Shown: positions 1 to 9,286, numbered from the stretch's first letter. The stretch is DNA of 64,000 bases from Ktedonosporobacter rubrisoli (GCF_004208415.1 NZ_CP035758.1:1736001-1800000), one strand, 5' to 3'. Program-made: numbers and translations. Notes: a model not told the origin generated them from the letters alone.

Positions 1-677
1 AGCGCGTAAAAGAGCGCGCTGGAAAGACTGGCGAGAACCAGTATGAGATATGGGAACAAATCTGGGGTTTGGCCACAGGCGACGATCTGGGGATGGTGAG
101 TTTTCTTGAACGTGAAGGCTATGAGCGCCAGGAAATGTACTATCATTGCTATCGCCGACCGCTGATCGAGCCTGTGCCTGCCCCCGTTTTGCCCACAGGA
201 TTCACGCTTCGCCCGGTTGCTGGAGAGGCTGAGGCAGAGATGCGAGCAGCGCTTCAACGTGATGCTTTCTCCCCAAGGGGGAGATATACCTATGAGGAAG
301 GAATCTTGCGACAATTGGCAGTGATGCAGATGCCTCAATACGATCCTCAACTCGATCTAATGATCATAGCCCCTGATGGCACGCCAGCAGCGGGCTGCAT
401 TTGCTGGATGGACCCTGTGAATCGTGTGGGCTTGTTTGAACCGGTGGGAACGCGCCAACAATTTCGTCGTCGCGGATTGGCAACGGCGCTGATGCTTGGC
501 GGGTTACAGCGCTTACGCGAACGGGGAATGCAGGCGACACAGGTGATAGGAGCTCATCCCGGCGACGAGGAGAAGAGTACGGAGTTTACTTCCTCGCGTT
601 TCGTTTATGAAGCCGTTGGCTTTCAATTGTTGTGTCGGACTTACCTGTATCACAAGGTTTTTGCCACGACCATCTAA
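1..677 (+). CDS. GNAT-family N-acetyltransferase, 5' end outside window
   Basis: The reading frame is open to the first base of the window, so the N-terminus lies upstream. A TTG at 69 is only an internal possible start. The visible part is a C-terminal GNAT domain: a beta-rich segment (TGFTLRPV), then the acetyl-CoA-binding loop QQFRRRGLATALM, which fits the Q/R-x-x-G-x-G/A signature, then a helix and a last strand ending in VYEAVGFQ. GNAT enzymes move an acetyl group from acetyl-CoA to an amine; the substrate here is unknown. The upstream residues suggest a second, degenerate GNAT half as in tandem-GNAT proteins. A strong hairpin terminator follows the stop. Confidence 0.8.
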   Translation, partial: RVKERAGKTGENQYEIWEQIWGLATGDDLGMVSFLEREGYERQEMYYHCYRRPLIEPVPAPVLPTGFTLRPVAGEAEAEMRAALQRDAFSPRGRYTYEEGILRQLAVMQMPQYDPQLDLMIIAPDGTPAAGCICWMDPVNRVGLFEPVGTRQQFRRRGLATALMLGGLQRLRERGMQATQVIGAHPGDEEKSTEFTSSRFVYEAVGFQLLCRTYLYHKVFATTI

Positions 678-705
678 ACATCTTTCCAACCCTTGTTTTG
701 CAGAA

Positions 706-749
706 AAAGGAATGGAAGAGAGCAGGCCCTCTCTCTCTTCCATTCCTTT
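706..749 (+). terminator. Rho-independent-type terminator after the GNAT gene
   Basis: A perfect 17-bp inverted repeat (706-722 with 733-749; arm AAAGGAATGGAAGAGAG) has a 10-nt loop and is flanked by A-rich and T-rich ends. It lies 29 bp past the GNAT stop codon and fits a strong intrinsic terminator. Confidence 0.8.
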
Positions 750-925
750 ATCAAATCTGAAGATATTCTCATCACAGAGGATTAGCCAACTCTCTTTCTC
801 GATCGAAGCTCTAGCAAGATAGCGCAGAAAAAGAGATTGCATACCCATTTCTTGCTACCATCATTCATTGTACCGTAAACAGAGACAATGGGTCTTGCTT
901 GCTCCGTGTACATCCTGCCAGCTGT

Positions 926-1480
926 TCAGCCTGGCTTGAGCTTTCCATTATTTCCGTGCGGCCTGGATCGTCTCTGCTGGCGTTTCGCGCTCTCTTTAAT
1001 GCTTGTTAGCTTCTGGCTGGTCGCTCTCCTGTTTCGCTGCTGATTTTTCGGTTGTACGCCGGGTATGCGAGCTTTTTCGACTGCGCGCTGATCGAAGCTG
1101 CGCAAGGCGGCAACCACTTCAACAAAGGGCAGGTGATAACGCGTCAGGGGCAGAATTTTGCTGCGACGGATGACGATCTCGTAGGCCTTAAAGGCTGTGT
1201 AGAGACAAGGTAGCTCGGCAAAGGAGAGCTCAAACTCTCTCTCCTCGTTTGCTTGAGCGGTAGGCAGTTTGAGCAGCTCTTCGCTGCGCTGGAGAAGTCC
1301 GGCAAACTGTACGCGCAGTTCGGCGCATTCCTGCTCTATCTCGGCCTCGTGAATCGCGTCGAGCATCCATTGGCCAACCTCAAGGCAGATTACGAAGGCC
1401 TTGAGCTCATGATCTGTAACGTAGGTAAGAATGCGCTCCTCTGGCTCACTTATGTTTGGCTTGTTTTCTTGCCTGCCCAT
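926..1480 (-). CDS. Hypothetical protein with strongly basic C-terminal tail
   Basis: Not recognised. The 184-residue protein has a helical, acidic first two thirds, with leucine-rich stretches such as ELRVQFAGLLQRSEELL, and an Arg/Lys/Gln-rich, probably disordered tail (about residues 145-184). Its ATG lies 3 bp after the stop of the upstream HTH gene (1484-1771), preceded by AAGGTAGGTAAGG, so the two are almost certainly translated from one message. The tail could bind nucleic acid or a partner; that is inference only. No membrane segment or signal peptide is seen. Confidence 0.6.
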   Translation of the reverse strand: MGRQENKPNISEPEERILTYVTDHELKAFVICLEVGQWMLDAIHEAEIEQECAELRVQFAGLLQRSEELLKLPTAQANEEREFELSFAELPCLYTAFKAYEIVIRRSKILPLTRYHLPFVEVVAALRSFDQRAVEKARIPGVQPKNQQRNRRATSQKLTSIKESAKRQQRRSRPHGNNGKLKPG

Positions 1481-1483
1481 GCC

Positions 1484-1771
1484 TTACCTACCTTGCTGCA
1501 TAAGGCAAAATGTAGGAATTGGACCCAGATAGGGCGTGCCCGTGAGCTGTAGGAGGGCTAGCCTCACGCGGGACGCATGCGCATCGCTCACGGCCATCCC
1601 ATGATCAATGCTCCAGACTGTTATGCAGGGGACATGGGCTGCGCGGGCGACTGCAACGTAGCTAAGGTGGTGGGCAATGAAATAGCTGTGAAAGGAATTT
1701 AATTGCGTAGCCGTCTGTCCGCAATTTTTCTGGCTTGCCTGACCGACTAACTGGCTCTGTCTATATTCCAT
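1484..1771 (-). CDS. Small Cro/C1-like helix-turn-helix protein
   Basis: A 95-residue protein whose middle (LSYVAVARAAHVPCITVWSI, about residues 36-55) reads as a Cro/C1-type helix-turn-helix: helix, turn, then a recognition helix around HVPCITVWSIDHG. The following helix (ASRVRLALLQLTG) completes a minimal HTH fold. It probably binds DNA as a dimer. It is the first gene of a two-gene unit with the basic-tailed protein at 926-1480. The target is unknown and no clear palindrome was found in its own upstream region. Confidence 0.6.
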   Translation of the reverse strand: MEYRQSQLVGQASQKNCGQTATQLNSFHSYFIAHHLSYVAVARAAHVPCITVWSIDHGMAVSDAHASRVRLALLQLTGTPYLGPIPTFCLMQQGR

Positions 1772-2076
1772 AGGTTACTCTCCCTTGCTCTACGAGTTCT
1801 TGCGTTATTATGTAAAGTAATGGCATACTCAGGGTGAGGCCACTCGTCTCTATACATCTTGCGTTCAGTTGAGGGTAACAGACAAAAGAAACCGAAAATG
1901 TAGAGGACGTGCAACCTAATTATGAGGATAAGGTATAGAAGATTGTAAGAACGACATTTTTCTTGTGCTAATTGATAAAAAATGTCGTTACAATATTGCG
2001 AGGATTATAGACAAAATTCGTAATAATCTCTATACTTAAATGCATAATTGATGGTTGATATTGTGGAGGGTTGGTG
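1772..2076. other. Intergenic region, AT-rich, between divergent regulators
   Basis: About 300 bp between the small HTH gene (minus) and the HTH-TPR gene (plus). It becomes markedly AT-rich after about 1900 and must hold both promoters. No gene or clear palindromic operator was recognised. Confidence 0.5.
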
Positions 2077-3369
2077 ATGTTGCAAATGCAAAAACACAAG
2101 CTATATATAGGCGAGTATGGCCCGATTATTGTCGGCGAAAGTGGGCTCACTTATGGCGCTCTCATACGCTTTACGCGCAAACTCAACGATTTTTCAGCCG
2201 AGTATGTGGGTGAGCTGTATGGGAAAGTAGCTGGTGAGGAGCCGGTGACAGGAAGGCACATACAGCGCATGGAGATCAACGATAGCTTCTTTCCTAAAGA
2301 CCCCAAACGGCGTTGGGTGCTGGCCCAACTCCTCAATGTCCCTGTAGAGCTTATGGCTCTGGTGAGCCTGGAAACCTTACCGCCTGTTGAAGCACATTCC
2401 TCTCTAGCCGTTGCAGAACCTACGAGCCAGCTTGATCGCGAAGAGTATCAGGCCACGCTCCAACATTACTGGCTGCATGGGGATACGGTTCCGACCATCC
2501 AACTGGTGCGGGATACGAAGGCGCGCGTGGAGAAATTGCAAGATTGTGCCTTCTATGCCAGCTCAGCGCAAAGACCGTCTTATATCCGTCTTCTCTGCAG
2601 CTATCAAATTTTGTTGGGAGATATAGCTAACGAACAACAGTGCTATGCCGCCGCCCAGAAATACCTGACGAGCGCGGCCCGGCTGGCGGCGGAAAAAGGC
2701 TGTAACGATCTGTATAGTATTGCCCTCTACCGCCGCGAAGCTTTTCTGAACGATCTGGGCAAATGGCCGGAGGCTTTTAGCGACAGTGAGCGGCTGAAAA
2801 AAGTCAGAGAGCATTTTTCGCCGCAGCTTGAGGGAAAGATTCTTGCCCTGAGCGGCGAGGTAGAAGCTCGCGTTGCCAGAACGCCGGCGGAACTGGCGAT
2901 GGCCTTGCACGGTCTGGATAAGGCCTATAAGCTAGTAGGCCAGCCTCAGCAGGAAGAGGATTTTATGTTCTTTGTTGCGTTTAGCGAGGAGCGTTACCTG
3001 TTGGACAGAGCTGCGGCGCATATTGCATCTCCGGTAGCGAGTTTGCGTTCTCCCCAACAAGCGCAGGAGCTTTTAGATAGGGTGGTCCAGCTGCGCCAGA
3101 AACAGATGCCGGTAACCAAGGCAAGTCTCTATAAACAGGCCTTTAGTGATCTATTGCAGGCGCGGATCTATGCCAACCAGGGGTATTGGCCTATTGCGGC
3201 CAGCACGGCTGAGAACGTGTTAACCAGCCTGAGCAAGCTGCATTCTTCAGTGCATGTCTGTGAAGTGTTGAGTCTGGCTAGAGAGATCAAGCAGCGCTAT
3301 AACGGTCCAGAGGTGAGCAGGCTGGAATGGGCATTGCTGCAAGTTGAACGTCCTTACCTGTTTAACTAG
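2077..3369 (+). CDS. HTH-TPR transcriptional regulator
   Basis: The start is placed at ATG 2077 because GGAGGG ends 6 bp before it; TTG 2071 and GTG 2074 are in frame but overlap or crowd that ribosome site. Residues about 20-90 form an XRE-like DNA-binding part (GALIRFTRKLNDFSAEYVGEL, then ITGRHIQRMEINDSFFP-like and RRWVLAQLLNVP). Residues about 120-430 are all-helical with repeated A-x-x-Y/L patterns typical of tetratricopeptide repeats (YAAAQKYLTSAARLAAEKG, and others). Such fusions usually sense a peptide or small ligand with the TPR part and change DNA binding. Target and ligand are unknown. Confidence 0.7.
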   Translation: MLQMQKHKLYIGEYGPIIVGESGLTYGALIRFTRKLNDFSAEYVGELYGKVAGEEPVTGRHIQRMEINDSFFPKDPKRRWVLAQLLNVPVELMALVSLETLPPVEAHSSLAVAEPTSQLDREEYQATLQHYWLHGDTVPTIQLVRDTKARVEKLQDCAFYASSAQRPSYIRLLCSYQILLGDIANEQQCYAAAQKYLTSAARLAAEKGCNDLYSIALYRREAFLNDLGKWPEAFSDSERLKKVREHFSPQLEGKILALSGEVEARVARTPAELAMALHGLDKAYKLVGQPQQEEDFMFFVAFSEERYLLDRAAAHIASPVASLRSPQQAQELLDRVVQLRQKQMPVTKASLYKQAFSDLLQARIYANQGYWPIAASTAENVLTSLSKLHSSVHVCEVLSLAREIKQRYNGPEVSRLEWALLQVERPYLFN

Positions 3370-3389
3370 ATCTGGTTCTTGTAGTATTT

Positions 3390-3437
3390 AAGAGGAGGTT
3401 AGCGTATTCTCAGTTCGAGGACGCGCTGCCTCCTCTT
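3390..3437 (+). terminator. Hairpin after HTH-TPR gene
   Basis: AAGAGGAGG (3390-3398) pairs with CCTCCTCTT (3429-3437), and AGCG (3401-3404) with CGCT (3424-3427) inside it. It lies 20 bp past the stop codon and is read as a transcription terminator. No long U-tract follows (TCATTC), so efficiency is uncertain. Confidence 0.5.
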
Positions 3438-3670
3438 CATTCATCTGAGCGTTTTCGACACTTACGACCCAACGCCGAGATACGTGTAAAATAGGATATA
3501 GGAAAAAGAGGTAAAATAAGCAGAATCTTCATCTTAATCATTCAAGAGTTGTTGAGGGAACCTTCGTGACGGAAAGGGAGTGGCTGTCCCTCTTATCATC
3601 ACCAGCGCGGTCAGGGCATTGACAATTACGAGGAGTGTGAAGTATGAAGTGGCGATAGTGCACGTGCATC

Positions 3671-3728
3671 TGTAGGTATTACCTACATCGGCACGCTATG
3701 ATATACTTCCTTCGTAGGTAATACCCAT
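3671..3728 (+). promoter_or_regulatory. Paired palindromic operators upstream of the LuxR-type gene
   Basis: TGTAGGTATTACCTACA (3671-3687) is a near-perfect palindrome with 8-bp arms TGTAGGTA/TACCTACA. A related copy, GTAGGTAATACCCAT, sits at 3714-3728. The centres are about 42 bp apart, close to four helical turns, so two dimers would face the same side of the DNA. The second copy ends 18 bp before the LuxR start and would overlap the 5' untranslated region or the promoter. The protein that binds it is not identified. Confidence 0.55.
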
Positions 3729-3746
3729 GGTTTTGAGGAAGGATTG

Positions 3747-6700
3747 ATGCCAAGACGCGCACCCTATCTCTTGCGCTGGTCCTCGCAAGCACAGGGCTAC
3801 GAACTCTTCGGCGCAGACCGCACAGTTCGCTGTGCTCTTGTCATTGACAGTGCGGCTTGGTTTACCTGGCTTGATGCTATTCCTTCATTTGCTTTTGTCA
3901 GTCGGTCGGGCGGACGTTGCACAGTGCGGAAAGAGCTTATTCATCCCGATCAGGCCTACTGGTATGCCTATCGCTCATGGCAACGACGAACCGTCAAGCG
4001 CTATCTTGGCCGCCCCTGCGACCTATCGCTTGCACACTTAGAGGACGTTGCCAGGCGCTTACAGAATCCCCCTTCCTCGTTGGTTGTTGAGGGAAAACTG
4101 CAGATGAGCAACGCTGTTGCACCGCCATCTCTACAGCTTTCTCCCTTGCAGAAGGCTCGCTTGCATCCTCCACGCCTTCTTCCAGGACTGATTGAGCGTA
4201 CTCACCTCTTTACGCAGCTTGATACCTGGCACACATCCAAATTACTGTTGGTCTCTGCTCCCGCTGGCTTCGGCAAAACGACGCTGTTGGCCTCCTGGTT
4301 GGCCGCCCGCAACCTTGAGAGATCTGGATGGGTTTCGCTTGTTGCCGAAGATAATGATCTGTTGCCTTTCTGGCGTATGATCTTCACTGCCTGCCAGATA
4401 TGGGCCGCCCATGCTGCACACGAAGCACTGACCCAACTTCTTCCCCCCACACAACTCTTCTTGCCACATCCTTCGCTCACAGAGATCATACTCTCCTTTT
4501 GCTACTCCATCGCACAACAGGGCGTGACGGGTTTGCTCATTCTTGACGATTATCACATTATTACTAAACCTGAAATCCACGAAATGCTCAGCTTTTTCAT
4601 CTCCCACCTGCCGGAATCGCTGCATCTTGTCTTGCTCACCCGTGCTGACCTTCCTCTGACCCTGGCCCGCCTCCGGGCCAGTGGGGAGCTTCATGCTCTC
4701 CAGGCCAGAGATATGCGCTTTGCGCCTGACGAGGTGGCACGCTTCTTTCAGCTAACCTCCGCTTGCTCGCCCTCTCCGGATGTGCTGGAGGAACTCAACA
4801 TGCACCTGGAGGGCTGGCCTGCTGGCCTCCGCCTATTCTCCCTTTCCTTGCACACAAACATCACCTCAGCAGAGATAGAGCACCTGTTGAACACCTTTCG
4901 CGGCGCACATCGCCCAGTTCGCGAGTATTTCGTGGCGGAAGTGCTTGAAGCTCAACCAGAGCCTCTGCAACATTTTTTGCTGTGCACCAGCTTTCTCCCT
5001 CGCTTGAGCGCCTCGCTATGCGCTGTCGTGACCGGACAACCGAAAAGCTTGCGCTTTTTGGAAGAGATGGAGCGTGCCAACCTCTTTGTTGAAGCGCTCG
5101 ACGCCTCTGGCGAGTGGTATCGCTATCAATCCCTCTTCGCCGAAGCGATGCAACACGAGGCGCGCCGACGCCTGGGAGAAGAGGTGCTGCTGACGACTTT
5201 ACACGCGGCCAGTTCGTGGTTTCAGCACCATGCTCTGCTCGCTGAGGCCATCGACACAGCGCTCAAGGCAGAAGCTTTTGAACAGGCGGCTCTTCTGATC
5301 GAGCAGATTGTGCAACAGATGGATGTGTTAGCGTTTCAGGAGTATCATCAGCTCCAGCGCTGGTTGGAGCTGATGCCACAGGAGCTTGTTTGGTCGCGTC
5401 CTCGCCTCTGCTTCAGTGCAGCGCTTGCTCTGGCCTTTCGCCATCCTTCCTTCGAGATTGATCAGCACAGTCTGACCCGGATCGAAGCGTACTTGCACCG
5501 CGCAGAAGAGGGATGGCGAGCGCAGAACGATCGCAGCGCGCTCGGCGAGCTCTTCGCGTTTCGCGCCGTTTTCATCTCCAGCCACCAGGCCCAGGACCAC
5601 GCGACCATCTGGGCTGCTCAGGCGCTTGAGTTCTTGCCAGCAACAGCAGGCTTGTGGCGCGCTATGAGCCTGCGTGTTGTAAGTGGAGAGGACCTGCGAG
5701 CAGGCCGCTTTCAAGAGGCTTTCCGGCTTCTCCAGGAGAGTGAGCGGTGCTGGCAAGTGATGGACAATCTGCCCATGCTCAAGGGGGCGCAGCTCTTTCT
5801 TGGGATGATTTGCCTGGAACTGGGTGAACTGCAGCAGGCGACCCGCTATTTTCAGCAGGTATTGCACCAGGCCCGCCCTCACGAAGATGGACCACATATC
5901 ACGCTCGCGCAACTGGGGCAGGCTTTTCTCTTGTATGCACGCAATGAACTGGAGGCAGCAGAGCAATTGGTGCAGCGCGTTTTAAGCCAGATAAAGGATC
6001 AAGAAGAGGGGTCGTTGCAGCCCTTCCACCGTCTGCTTTTGATCCCGCTTGAGCTCCTGCAGGCACGCCTCTTCTACGCTCGCGGAGAGGCAGAGCAGGC
6101 GATGCAGAGCTTGGCGGCCCTTCTTGCTCAGTTACGCTTGTCTCAGCACGAGCTCCACAGCTATTTCTTTCGGGTGGCGCTCGCTTCCTTCGTCCACTAC
6201 GCCTTGCGCGCTGGCGATATCGCTTCAGTGCAACGCTGGCTCGACACGCTCTCGCCTGAAGACGCACAACAGGCGCTTCCTGCTCCACAGACAGGATGGA
6301 TTGGCTCCTCAACGTACGCACCTCCCGGGCTCACGCAAGCGAAGCAAGCTCGCCTCTTCAAAGAGCAACACGTGCTGCTGCAGGCACGTCTCTTCCTCGC
6401 ACAAGAAGCTGTGGATGAGGCTCTGGCGCTTCTCAATGCGCTGTTGCCAGCGATGCACGCAGCGGGACGCAAACGCCAGATGACGCAGATCTATGTGCTT
6501 CTGGCCCTGGCACATGCGGGTCGTCAGCAGCGGTTGGAGGCTCGCCAATCCTTGTTGGAGGCCCTGAAGATTGGGTATGACGAGAGCGATCTGCACACCT
6601 TCTTAGAAGAAGGGCAACCCTTGTGCTCCCTCCTACAAGATCTTGTACTTGTGCTGCGTGATGAGCCGTTGCGAGCGTATACACAGATGCTGCTGCAGGC

Positions 6701-6947
6701 TTTTGTAGGTAGGCAGAGCAGCCAGTCCTCTGCCTCGGCTATTTCGGGACTGGCTGAGCCTCTTTCTCCCCAGGAACAGCGCGTTCTGCGCAAGCTCGCA
6801 GCCGGACTCTCCAACGCGGAGATTGCGCAGACCCTGACAGTTTCTATCAACACGGTTCGTTCACAGGTTCAGAGTATCTATCGTAAACTCCAGGTGCATA
6901 ACCGGCACGCCGCTCGTGAGGTTGCACGCAGGATGCACCTGTGCTAA
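3747..6947 (+). CDS. LAL-type LuxR transcriptional regulator (MalT-like)
   Basis: Start ATG 3747, with GAGGAAGG just upstream; TTG 3744 is a weaker choice. The protein has about 1,066 residues. First comes an N-terminal domain of about 105 residues, seen by this reader as typical of Ktedonobacteria but of unknown role (WYAYRSWQRRTVKRYLG). An AAA/STAND NTPase follows, with Walker A SAPAGFGKTT (about residue 171) and Walker B LLILDDYH (about 265), then the GWPAGLRL motif of MalT-like ATPases. A long helical TPR-like sensor leads to a C-terminal LuxR HTH (LSPQEQRVLRKLAAGLSNAEIA, last 60 residues). Such proteins activate transcription after ligand- and ATP-driven oligomerisation. The ligand is unknown. 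Confidence 0.9.
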   Translation: MPRRAPYLLRWSSQAQGYELFGADRTVRCALVIDSAAWFTWLDAIPSFAFVSRSGGRCTVRKELIHPDQAYWYAYRSWQRRTVKRYLGRPCDLSLAHLEDVARRLQNPPSSLVVEGKLQMSNAVAPPSLQLSPLQKARLHPPRLLPGLIERTHLFTQLDTWHTSKLLLVSAPAGFGKTTLLASWLAARNLERSGWVSLVAEDNDLLPFWRMIFTACQIWAAHAAHEALTQLLPPTQLFLPHPSLTEIILSFCYSIAQQGVTGLLILDDYHIITKPEIHEMLSFFISHLPESLHLVLLTRADLPLTLARLRASGELHALQARDMRFAPDEVARFFQLTSACSPSPDVLEELNMHLEGWPAGLRLFSLSLHTNITSAEIEHLLNTFRGAHRPVREYFVAEVLEAQPEPLQHFLLCTSFLPRLSASLCAVVTGQPKSLRFLEEMERANLFVEALDASGEWYRYQSLFAEAMQHEARRRLGEEVLLTTLHAASSWFQHHALLAEAIDTALKAEAFEQAALLIEQIVQQMDVLAFQEYHQLQRWLELMPQELVWSRPRLCFSAALALAFRHPSFEIDQHSLTRIEAYLHRAEEGWRAQNDRSALGELFAFRAVFISSHQAQDHATIWAAQALEFLPATAGLWRAMSLRVVSGEDLRAGRFQEAFRLLQESERCWQVMDNLPMLKGAQLFLGMICLELGELQQATRYFQQVLHQARPHEDGPHITLAQLGQAFLLYARNELEAAEQLVQRVLSQIKDQEEGSLQPFHRLLLIPLELLQARLFYARGEAEQAMQSLAALLAQLRLSQHELHSYFFRVALASFVHYALRAGDIASVQRWLDTLSPEDAQQALPAPQTGWIGSSTYAPPGLTQAKQARLFKEQHVLLQARLFLAQEAVDEALALLNALLPAMHAAGRKRQMTQIYVLLALAHAGRQQRLEARQSLLEALKIGYDESDLHTFLEEGQPLCSLLQDLVLVLRDEPLRAYTQMLLQAFVGRQSSQSSASAISGLAEPLSPQEQRVLRKLAAGLSNAEIAQTLTVSINTVRSQVQSIYRKLQVHNRHAAREVARRMHLC

Positions 6948-7023
6948 AGAAGGATAACAGACGAAAGTCAGCCAGCCCTTCCAGTGAGCGTTGCCTCTTG
7001 GCAAAAAAATCATGCCCCCTCTC

Positions 7024-7058
7024 GTCAGGAGGGATGATGCGATTTCATCCCTCCTGAC
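7024..7058 (+). terminator. Hairpin after the LuxR gene
   Basis: A perfect 14-bp stem (GTCAGGAGGGATGA, 7024-7037, with 7045-7058) has a 7-nt loop, 77 bp past the LuxR stop. It lacks a U-tract, so it is either a factor-assisted terminator or an RNA-stabilising stem. Confidence 0.55.
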
Positions 7059-7179
7059 CGTACACTTCTCTCATGAGCTGACACATCTGATGAAGGTGCA
7101 GGTCGCAAGAAAAATAGCCTGAAATGAGAGGCTGCTGCCGTGCGCCAAAAGAGCATTTTCTAAAGAAAGAGGCAATCAA

Positions 7180-8121
7180 GTGAAATATGGTATTACCCTT
7201 CCCCATGACTGGACGATGGATCAGACCACCAGCAACGATCCTGTCCAGATGTATGAAACAATGACAGCTATCGCGCAAACTGCCGACGAATATGGCTATG
7301 AGTCGGTCTGGCTCTTTGATCACTTTCACCCCAGCCCCATTCTGCCACAAGACATCATCTTTGAGGCCTGGACCGCGACGGCAGCCCTGGCGCGAGATAC
7401 CAAACGGGTACGCATCGGGCAACTGGTGACCTGCAATAATTATCGCAACCCTGCTTTGCTGGCAAAAATGGCTTCGACCGTCGATGTGCTTTCGCATGGG
7501 CGGCTCAATTTTGGTATCGGGTGCGGCTGGCGTGAGGATGAGTATCGCGCGTATGGCTATGAGTATTCCGATGCTCCCACACGCCTGCGCCAGTTGCGCG
7601 AGGCTATCCAGGTGATCCTGGCGATGTGGACTCAGGACGAAGCGCAATTTGAGGGCAACTATTACCAGGTACGAGGGGCCATCAATCACCCCAAAGGGGT
7701 GCAGAAGCCACATATCCCGTTGTTAGTAGCTGGCGACGGTGAGAAGGTTACGCTCAAGCTCGTGGCACGCTATGCCAATGCCTGTAGCTTTGGGGGCGAT
7801 TTTGCCACCATTGCGCATAAATTGGCGGTTCTCAAAAAGCATTGCGAGGCGGTCGGACGCGATTATCAGAGCATTCACCGCACGGTATCAACGATTTGTG
7901 CGATCGGTTCGACCGAGGAACAGGCTATGGCAAAGGTTCCTGAACTGTGGCAAGCTCGAATGAGGAGCGGCGATGCGAGAGGTCTCGTGGGAACGCTCGA
8001 TACCATTCGGGAGCTGATTGCGGCATACGAGGCGGCAGGAGTGCAAGAGCTCCAACTCACGTTCATGAAAGAAGATGGGCTCACGGATATCCAACGCTTT
8101 GCCAAAGCATTTATTGGGTAA
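7180..8121 (+). CDS. LLM-class F420-dependent oxidoreductase
   Basis: Luciferase-like TIM-barrel enzyme of 313 residues starting at GTG 7180. Typical motifs are ESVWLFDHFHP (strand 2, F420 or flavin pocket), RIGQLVTCNNYRNPALLAKMASTVDVLSHGRLNFGIGCGW, and IPLLVAGDGEKVTLKLVA near the phosphate site. This subgroup generally uses coenzyme F420 for hydride transfer to small organic substrates; use of FMN cannot be excluded by eye. The gene is a close paralogue of the one at 48484-49428. It seems to be monocistronic. Confidence 0.85.
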   Translation: MKYGITLPHDWTMDQTTSNDPVQMYETMTAIAQTADEYGYESVWLFDHFHPSPILPQDIIFEAWTATAALARDTKRVRIGQLVTCNNYRNPALLAKMASTVDVLSHGRLNFGIGCGWREDEYRAYGYEYSDAPTRLRQLREAIQVILAMWTQDEAQFEGNYYQVRGAINHPKGVQKPHIPLLVAGDGEKVTLKLVARYANACSFGGDFATIAHKLAVLKKHCEAVGRDYQSIHRTVSTICAIGSTEEQAMAKVPELWQARMRSGDARGLVGTLDTIRELIAAYEAAGVQELQLTFMKEDGLTDIQRFAKAFIG

Positions 8122-8389
8122 GAAATGATCGAAAAGAAAGACAAAGATTTTTTTTATGCAAAGCACGCAATCTTATCAAGAATCGACGCTGGCGACAGCC
8201 TCGCAGAGACCGCCGCCACCTCTGCAGCCAAAGCAAATGACTACAGCATTTACTCTTGCTTCCCAGTTGTAACGGCATTCTGATGATGGGCTTTGGATTA
8301 TTGTGCCTGTTTTTCTTCAACGCCTGGGGGCGATGGAAGTGGGCGTGGAGACACTGGCATTGATGGAGGGAGCGTTAGGCATTGGGTCC

Positions 8390-9094
8390 TTACCAGGGTA
8401 CAGTACGGCCAAGGTAATCAAGGTAGTGCAGACCAGGCTTGCCACTCTGGGCATCGATGGTTTTGACGACATTAGGGATGCTTTCCTCGATGCTTAAAGG
8501 TGCCTGGGAGCCACCCAACTCGGTACGGACCCAGCCTGGAGCCATGAGCACAAGCGTGCGTGGATCATCAGTGTGACGGGCTGCAAAGCTACGCATGAAT
8601 GTATTCAAGGCTGCCTTGCTCCCTCGGTACACTTCATAGCCTCCTTTGACATTATTGGCAACGCTGCCTTGTCCCGAGGACATGACTGCGATGGTCCCTG
8701 TCGGAAGGACAAGATCTTGCAAGGTCTCGACCACGCGCAGAGGGCTCAAAGCATTGGTGACCATCACACGCACAAATTCTTCTGTTGACACTTCTCCCAC
8801 GGTTACTTCAGGTTGATGGGTCACACCAGCATTGATGAATAACAGGTCAAATCTTCTAGCTACGAGACGCTCATGCAATCCAGTAATCTGCTCAGGCACG
8901 GTGATATCGAGCGTCTCGATTTCAAGCCGTCCAGCAGAGGCATCAAGCAGAGCATGTAACTTTGTGTTGTGCAAATCTCGCACCGTAGCAACAACGTGCC
9001 AGCCGCCCTTGAGATATTCTTGCGCTAAAGCATAGCCAAGGCCGCGAGACGCGCCAATGAGAAGAACATTTTTGTTGAATGGAGAATGCGACAT
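8390..9094 (-). CDS. Short-chain dehydrogenase/reductase
   Basis: A 234-residue Rossmann enzyme. The NAD(P)-binding GASRGLG is at about residues 14-20, an NAG-like motif reads FINAGV, and the catalytic YxxxK lies in YEVYRGSKAAL preceded by the serine segment VMSSGQGS. The ATG at 9094 has AAAGGAAAAG upstream. The length is short for the family but all core motifs are present. SDRs oxidise or reduce alcohol/ketone groups; the substrate is unknown. It is followed on the same strand by no close partner, with the amidohydrolase upstream (gap about 190 bp). Confidence 0.85.
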   Translation of the reverse strand: MSHSPFNKNVLLIGASRGLGYALAQEYLKGGWHVVATVRDLHNTKLHALLDASAGRLEIETLDITVPEQITGLHERLVARRFDLLFINAGVTHQPEVTVGEVSTEEFVRVMVTNALSPLRVVETLQDLVLPTGTIAVMSSGQGSVANNVKGGYEVYRGSKAALNTFMRSFAARHTDDPRTLVLMAPGWVRTELGGSQAPLSIEESIPNVVKTIDAQSGKPGLHYLDYLGRTVPW

Positions 9095-9286
9095 CGCTTT
9101 TCCTTTCAGAATTGGGATAACAACGTCTTTTCGTCTGATTTCCCCTGAGTCGATGTCTCCCGCCCAGAGAAAACCTTGTGTCAGATTCTAGCTGCTCACG
9201 AGAAGTTTGAGAACCCCCGAGATTCTTTAATATACCTTGTGAGACAAATCGTTAGTGGCCAACGGCAAGTAAAACGCGCCTTCAGA

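Larger units (their letters stand above)
3370..3746. other. Intergenic region with terminator and operators
   Basis: A 377-bp gap. It holds the terminator-like hairpin at 3390-3437 and the paired palindromes at 3671-3728 described separately. The middle (about 3440-3660) shows no gene that could be supported. Confidence 0.6.

Noticed and set aside
8156..8272. A 38-codon frame with a proline-rich start, followed in another frame by a hydrophobic stretch (MMGFGLLCLFFFNAWG near 8283), suggesting a broken small membrane-protein gene
   Set aside because: No ribosome site and no confident family match; too short and fragmented to call.
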